Source: Parapristionchus giblindavisi (lineage: Eukaryota > Nematoda > Chromadorea > Rhabditida > Diplogasteridae). From it: a stretch of DNA of 64,000 nucleotides. The translations under genes and the position numbers were made by a program. The stretch spans positions 1 through 64,000 of the forward strand of contig CALSFV010000327.1 in assembly GCA_943737045.1 (NCBI GenBank), in the 5' to 3' direction. The notes under the pieces are model-generated. The model made no database searches and was not told where the DNA came from. It was given only the letters and a program-made list of their open reading frames with translations. This document shows, one piece after another, positions 60,377 through 64,000 of this stretch (within the stretch, counting starts at the first letter, position 1; every line of letters starts with the position of its first letter).

Positions 60377-62433
60377 TTAAGAATGATTTGAAGAGAATGA
60401 TCTTATTATCTTATTCTTATCCTTTATATTCCATCACATACATGACAGGGAGAATAATGACATTTGTGAAAATAATGACCTTTATAAAGGTATTGATGGA
60501 TGTCCGTCGCTAAGGTAGCGAGCGATATTGGTATCGGTTTTGGGTACAGTGGCAGTTTGGGAGCTACTGGCGAATCTTGGATCAGGATAAGAGTAGAGAG
60601 AAGATAGGAAAGATCAATTCTTCGAGCATTCGAAGGTAGCCGTTACTTTCATGTTTCAAGTACTCATCAACAAAGAAGATGCGAGACAAATTCGATAACC
60701 AATTCAGCCTAAGCTCCGCCTACAAATACTCAACCTTCAACTCAAGCTCCGCCCACAAATACTCCACCTTCAACTCAAGCTCCGCCCACAAATACTCCAC
60801 CTTCAACTCAAGCTCCGCCCACAAATACTCCCCTTCACATCAAGCTCCGCCCACAAATACTCCCCTTCAACTTAAGCTCCACACACGAATTCCCCTCTAA
60901 CTAAAGCTCCGCCCACAAATTCCCCCATTCTCCTCAAGCTCCGCCCACAAATTCCCCCATTCCCCTCAAGCTCCGCCCACAAATTCCCCCATTCCCCTCA
61001 AGCTCCGCCCATAAATTCCCCCATTCCCCTCAAGCTCCGCGCACAAATTCCCCCATTCCCCTCAAGCCCCGCCCACAAATTCCCCCATTCCCCTCAAGCT
61101 CCGCCCCCAAATACTATGCATACCGTATAGACTGCTGTCCGAGTGTGACTGTCGCATGCGCTCCTCCTCCTCCTCCTCATCGTCCTCGTCCATCACCTCG
61201 GAGCCAATGTTCATGTGCGACGACGATGACGGCGTCGGCGGATGAATGATACTGTAACGAAGGAGTACTGTACCGTAAGGGGAGTACTGTAAGAGGTACG
61301 GTAAGGGAATGTACTGTACTGTGGGAGGTACGGTAAGGGAGTACTGTAATAATACGGTAACGTATTATTGCACTGTGGGAGGTACGGTAAGGGAGAACTG
61401 TACTGTAAGAGGTACTACGGTAATGTATTACTTCACTGTAAGAGGTTTCATCTCCGATGTCTACTAGGAACAAGAGAAAACACAGCCAATACAATCAACT
61501 CTCTCTCCAAAAGATAGATAGAATGGATCCTTTCAATGCAAGTGAACACCTCATGTACACTAAATATAGCAAAAGTGGGCGGAGTCATGATAGCAAAAGT
61601 GGGCGGAGTCACGATAGCAAAAGTAGGCGGAGTCACGATAGCAAAAGTGGTCGGAGCCTGTACCGTACCAACTAGGTCCCGGCTCCTGTTCGTCATCGTC
61701 CGTCGGTTCGTCCACCTCGTCGTGGCAGTCCATTGATTCATCTGCGATTAAACATTTATTTTTTTAAAATTTATTTCATTATTTTGTATTTATCCCATCA
61801 AGTGATATTATGAATGATTGATTAGCATGGAAAATGCCGTGGCCGGATCAGCTAAACGGCATATTTATCTATTGATTGCAACACTGCGAAACGCGAATTC
61901 AACAAGTTGCGAGCGAACACGACAAAAGTGTAATCAACAAAGCCAACCGATTAGCCTATGATTGATTGAGTGTTCTAGACAGCGTAGCACGCGCCCATCA
62001 ATTCATGCCCGTGCGCACCCTCTCATCGATCAATCTTGAAACGCGCAGTCACCAGGTCGGTGTCCAGAGCGCTTTACAATACAATCACTATAGCGATTTT
62101 GGATAGCATTGAATACCTACGCATGCCATGAAAACATAAGATATCCGTGAAACACTGATTCACCTAGTACCGTCGCAATGCTCTTTCCTCTCTCATTTTC
62201 ATAATTAAAACACGAAGCAAAACATGAAAACCGTCCTATGCATGACTAACGGATAAATATAAATTATTTATTAAAATAAATTATTGATCATTAAATTATT
62301 TACTAAAATGTACAGTCCTAAACATTCAGCTTACTAGTTTACATAAATTAGTATGCTATTCGCTGCTTTATGGGGTTTCGGGCGCTAAGTGTAACTAATC
62401 TATCATCAGTCCATCAATCAATCGACCAATCAC

Positions 62434-62468
<35 letters not shown>

Positions 62469-62469
62469 C

Positions 62470-62508
<39 letters not shown>

Positions 62509-62599
62509 TTCCCCCACTCACCAATGGTCGGTCGTCTCGTCCTCATATCTCGCGGTGTACTCTCCACACCTCCGAGTGCCACGCGAGTGTCGTGCACTC
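36577..62599 (-). CDS. dgk-4: Diacylglycerol kinase delta/eta-type, C-terminal part (5' end outside window), 21 exons
   Basis: DGKs phosphorylate diacylglycerol to phosphatidic acid at membranes. Exons: 62522-62599, 61669-61741, 61124-61251, 60135-60305, 59820-59938, 58967-59083, 58220-58328, 57631-57768, 57310-57417, 56943-57077, 55946-56029, 55632-55724, 54393-54536, 38916-39047, 38260-38610, 38110-38188, 37773-37886, 37467-37543, 37162-37257, 36973-37093, 36577-36671. The acidic and poly-Gly linker precedes the accessory domain: [116 protein letters not shown] Ser/Ala-rich exon follows, then a C-terminal SAM domain ([39 protein letters not shown]). PH, C1 and catalytic domains must lie upstream. 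Phases agree at every junction except 59820 to 59083, where a small exon may be missing. A 15.3-kb intron hosts the + strand gene at 51751. The C. elegans symbol is inferred. Confidence 0.93.
37611..37708. mobile_element. Family A hairpin MITE, 3' truncated
   Basis: ttaaaggcacaccccgggct through the ggctttctttgtctacgaaa loop to gccagaacggagat. Lost its right end. DGK intron. Confidence 0.75.
39979..40101. mobile_element. Family A hairpin MITE
   Basis: cttaaatgcccaccccaagc to agctcgggtgtgctttcaat with the hairpin core. Confidence 0.8.
40700..40855. mobile_element. Family B MITE copy
   Basis: catgccatgccctcataatg, gaggatcggcccactatatc, tttctaaatcgagccatcat and the final ggcgccgaaaatgtatgg. A second partial left end follows at 40866. 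Confidence 0.7.
42178..42310. mobile_element. Family C element
   Basis: cataggtcgaatagctaggt followed by two aaaatgcggtcaggttttt-type boxes. The far end is degraded. Confidence 0.65.
42900..42990. mobile_element. Family C element, right part
   Basis: acgcggtcaggttttccaaa, aaatgcggtcaggctatgta, and the terminal acatacttttcgacctatg. Confidence 0.6.
44805..44910. mobile_element. Family A copy, diverged
   Basis: Core actctctggctacactctct, ttcttgtctacgcgagagta and gcggagagtagaattagctc. Outer ends eroded. Confidence 0.65.
46254..46285. repeat. Perfect 14-bp hairpin
   Basis: ctttttgccttctt, loop cgta, aagaaggcaaaaag. Isolated in the large DGK intron. Confidence 0.7.
47668..47775. mobile_element. 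Family A copy, diverged
   Basis: gtaatttaaaactatccgct, gccaatgctctctcgctttg, then aattctcaaattagctcggg. Confidence 0.7.
50318..50380. ncRNA. Candidate miRNA-like hairpin
   Basis: Arms tgtgtatggagaagggcac-taggtcg and cgacctagtgcacttatcc-atacaca pair over 26 positions with two G-A mismatches and a loop of about nine bases, a pre-miRNA-sized stem-loop of about 62 nt. It is intronic in DGK (either strand could be the precursor). No known miRNA seed is claimed. It could equally be a tiny MITE remnant. Confidence 0.3.
51515..51560. repeat. Family F copy
   Basis: gtctacgcccgaggcgcaac followed by gagacatg, the complement of the block at 20225-20275. Confidence 0.65.
51751..54173 (+). CDS. Four-TM membrane protein of unknown function, nested in a DGK intron, 7 exons
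   Basis: Exons 51751-51836, 51918-51983, 52238-52312, 52454-52568, 52853-53010, 53797-54001 and 54126-54173 join in frame to 250 residues. All introns are GT-AG. Four hydrophobic segments are visible: [60 protein letters not shown] and [21 protein letters not shown] Pro-rich short N-terminus precedes them. A basic stretch [10 protein letters not shown] and a long polar, Ser/Asp-rich and Pro-ending tail follow. This topology recalls MARVEL- or tetraspan-type proteins, but no Cys signature of tetraspanins is present and I recognise no family. The coding exons are GC-rich against AT-rich introns. It is transcribed opposite to DGK and ends 219 bp from a DGK exon (54393). An ATG codon at 51691 starts with similar bases (atgccctcgtaccg) but is followed by a stop, so 51751 is preferred. 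Confidence 0.75.
52328..52400. mobile_element. Family C element, short
   Basis: cataggtcgaatagctacct to acttttcgaactatg. Lies in an intron of the nested four-TM gene. Confidence 0.65.
52668..52765. mobile_element. Family A copy
   Basis: tttgaaactctccgctctgg, cacaatctctcgtagacaga, then gatttagcaaattagcccgg. Intron of the nested gene. Confidence 0.75.
54056..54120. repeat. (ATA)n microsatellite
   Basis: About 20 aat units directly before the acceptor of the last exon of the nested gene. Confidence 0.95.
54666..54857. mobile_element. Family B MITE, 192 bp, 8-bp TSD gtgctaac
   Basis: catacattgccataccctcg to gagccgaaaatgtatg. gtgctaac is at 54658-54665 and 54858-54865. Confidence 0.9.
54959..55387. 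mobile_element. Family B' MITE (CATACATTTTCGCCCC), TSD gcggagaa, itself interrupted
   Basis: catacattt at 54959 resumes at 55168 as tcgccccactcacaatcag and ends ggtgctcgaaaatgtatg. gcggagaa is at 54951-54958 and 55388-55395. The interior (aaactgacccgaaattagaa, gatctcccgcctattcctag) is distinct from family B. A diverged copy lies at 15947-16420. Confidence 0.85.
54968..55159. mobile_element. Family B MITE inserted in B', TSD atacattt
   Basis: 192 bp, catacattttcggtaccctc to agggtatggcaatgtatg. atacattt is at 54960-54967 and 55160-55167, i.e. it used the terminus of B' as its target. Confidence 0.85.
56185..56307. mobile_element. Family A hairpin MITE
   Basis: gggtgcacaccccgagctcc to aaactcggggtgtgcgcctt with the ttcttcgtctacgagagagc loop. 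DGK intron. Confidence 0.85.
56543..56716. mobile_element. Family D palindromic element
   Basis: ctctggtatttcgaaactta to gtttcgaaatacgagag. Shares the central core gaaatgcattacagtatacc with 2590-2798. Confidence 0.75.
58343..58402. repeat. (ATA)n microsatellite
   Basis: About 19 ata units in the intron directly upstream (transcript sense) of DGK exon 58220-58328. Confidence 0.95.
58704..58860. mobile_element. Family B MITE copy
   Basis: catacatattcatgccctca, gaacatcgacccgctatata, atatttcgaaaatcgaccca and the final agcgctgaaaatgtatg. Confidence 0.7.
59455..59535. mobile_element. Family A copy, ends eroded
   Basis: gagaaactctccgctctggc, tttgctttgtctacgcgaga, agagcggagagtaaaatttg. Followed at 59543 by the ggtgtttcggccgctacgtc motif found inverted at 16489. 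Confidence 0.75.
60708..61112. repeat. ~31/33-bp minisatellite (CTCAAGCTCCGCCCACAAAT)
   Basis: Twelve or so units of ctcaagctccgcccacaaat plus a variable 11-13-bp spacer (actccaccttcaa or tcccccattccc). Lies in a DGK intron and ends 12 bases from the exon at 61124. Confidence 0.9.
61568..61652. repeat. 24-bp tandem repeat (AGCAAAAGTGGGCGGAGTCA)
   Basis: Almost four copies of agcaaaagtgggcggagtca plus cgat, ending 17 bases from the DGK exon at 61669. Confidence 0.9.
62440..62512. repeat. (AATC)n microsatellite
   Basis: About 17 caat units just before the donor of DGK exon 62522-62599 (transcript sense). Confidence 0.9.
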
Positions 62600-62699
62600 C
62601 TGTTGAACAAAAAACACCATTACAAACGATAAAAGTAATCCCAACAAACCAAAGCCATTCCTCCATATACCCCATACAATTTACAGGACAGTTACAACC

Positions 62700-63190
62700 A
62701 GTCTCTCCATTTCCCACACTATTTCTCTGTTATCTAACCAAGGTCTCTCCATTTCCCACACTATTTCTCTGTTCTCTAACTACGGTCTCTTCATTTCACA
62801 CACTATTTCTCTGTTCTCCAACTACGGTCTCTCCATTTCACACACTATTTCTCTGTTCTCCAACTACGGTCTCTCCATTTCACACACTATTTCTCTGTTC
62901 TCCAACTACGGTCTCTCTATTTCACACACTATTTCTCTGTTCTCCAACTACGGTCTCTTCATTTCACACACTATTTCTCTGTTTTCTAACTACGGTCTCT
63001 TCATTTCACACACTATTTCTCTGTTTTCTAACTACGGTCTCTTCATTTCACACACTATTTCTCTGTTTTCTAACTACGGTCTCTTCATTTCACACACTAT
63101 TTCTCTATTTTCTAACTAAGGTCTCTTCATTTCACACACTATTTCTCTATTTTCTAACTACGGTCTCTTCATTTCATACACTATTTCTCA
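62700..63190. repeat. 42-bp minisatellite
   Basis: About twelve units of gtctctccatttcacacact-atttctctgttctccaacta-cg, with drift toward tcttcatttcacac and gttttctaac in later units. The 14-residue repeat open frame it produces is spurious. Confidence 0.95.
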
Positions 63191-63339
63191 TAGATACAGA
63201 GAGAGAAGCAGTTTAAGTGATCATTTCCCCCTTAATATCAAACATGCAAAAGAGCATATGAATATGCGACTCACAATCCCATTATCCAGCAAAACTGCCA
63301 CTCAGTTATATCACATATTTACCCGTTATCGTTAGATAG

Positions 63340-64000
63340 ATTACATTTACATTTTACATTTAAACAACTTTATCAGCATTTGGATGTTATTCTAGCTGGG
63401 TCGCCATTAGGGTTCTCCATCGAGTCCGATCGTGTCTTGCTATTTGCATGAATTGAGGACCAGCGACCTTTACGAATTCATCTCTCCATCGCATTGCCGG
63501 CTTTCCACGCTTCCTTTTTCCACGCGGAGTCCATTCGAGCACTTTTAGACTCCATCGATCACAACACGATTTCGAGAGCCTCCCGACCCACATCCATTTC
63601 CGAATCACCGCCTCTCTCACCACGTCCTTTAGTCTCGTCATGCCACGCATATGCTCGCTCGAAATATGATCAAGCACAGTGACGCCAAGTATCTTTCGTT
63701 CGAGTCTGCGCTGAGCAACGGAGAGTTTGTGTTTTTGTTGTCTAGTAAGATACCATGTTTCGGCGCCATATAGGAAAGCGGGGAGAACAACTCCGTCAAA
63801 TAGCCGTTTCTTCAAGTACATAGGAACCCCCTTTTTACGAAAAAATTCCGCATATTTGGAGAATGCCCAGTTCGCGCTTCTAATCCTTCTATGAAGTTCA
63901 CCCGTAAATCTTCCATCTCCGAGTGTGATTTCCTGCCCCAGATATACAACCTTTTCCCTTACCTTTACTATCTCTCCTCCAACAACCACTGGTCTACCAT
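63340..64000 (-). mobile_element. 3' end of a LINE (RTE-like) retrotransposon, cut by the window edge
   Basis: The minus-strand frame from the window edge to the TAA at 63387-63389 (about 200 residues, open at the edge) matches the C-terminal part of non-LTR reverse transcriptase polyproteins: VVYLGQEITLGDGRF, FLYGAETWYLTRQQKHKLSV, AQRRLERKILGVTVLDH, VIRKWMWVGRLSK, RGKRKRGKPAMRWRDEF. The 3' end has a short tail of TGTAAAATGTAAATGTAAT type rather than poly-A, as in RTE-clade elements. It lies in the same orientation as DGK, upstream of its first visible exon. The frame is intact in the visible part, so the insertion is fairly young. Confidence 0.85.

Noticed and set aside
62700..63190. Regular direct repeats that could suggest a CRISPR array
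   Set aside because: The repeats are contiguous without unique spacers and the setting is a nematode intron; a minisatellite.
62524..63216. 230-residue frame with repeated FHTLFLC units
   Set aside because: By-product of the 42-bp minisatellite and antisense to a DGK exon at its start.

Overview
The window looks like a nematode nuclear chromosome segment. It has many short exons, mostly short introns apart from a few multi-kilobase ones packed with dispersed hairpin elements, U-rich trans-splice-type acceptors just upstream of start codons, one GC-AG intron, TTAGGC-like tracts, and nematode-style orthologues. The very high exon number (12 exons for a 347-codon VPS26, 21 for a 630-codon channel) would suit a diplogastrid such as Pristionchus, but that genus is only an inference.

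Layout. 3658-11310 (-): VPS26, retromer. 11728-15445 (+): a degraded tandem duplication of a CHCHD1/mS37-RPL39 pair. The left copy kept RPL39 (12115-12589) and lost CHCHD1. The right copy kept CHCHD1 (13916-15093) and lost RPL39. Between them lies a relic of the 3' half of the downstream channel gene (12683-13706, -), so the duplicated unit spanned all three genes. 18393-20721 (+): RER1, Golgi/ER retrieval receptor. 21995-32215 (-): a 12-TM protein, best read as an otopetrin-like proton channel, with large introns full of foldback elements and degenerate TTAGGC sequence. 36577-62599 (-, 5' end outside the window): the accessory domain, linker and SAM domain of a delta/eta-type diacylglycerol kinase. 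A 15-kb intron of it contains a nested + strand gene (51751-54173) for an unrecognised four-TM protein. 63340-64000 (-): 3' end of a LINE.

The genes are mostly membrane-traffic, signalling and translation housekeeping genes. I see no operon of related function apart from the ancestral CHCHD1-RPL39 pair. Repeats are the other main content: at least 12 copies of a ~120-bp hairpin family (A), about 12 copies of a ~190-bp CATAC-ended family with 8-bp target duplications (B, hAT-like), further families C, D, E and F, four large foldback elements, heptamer GATCAAA tracts that abut splice sites, and several minisatellites. All exon models come from hand reading of frame, splice consensus and family similarity; no search was run.
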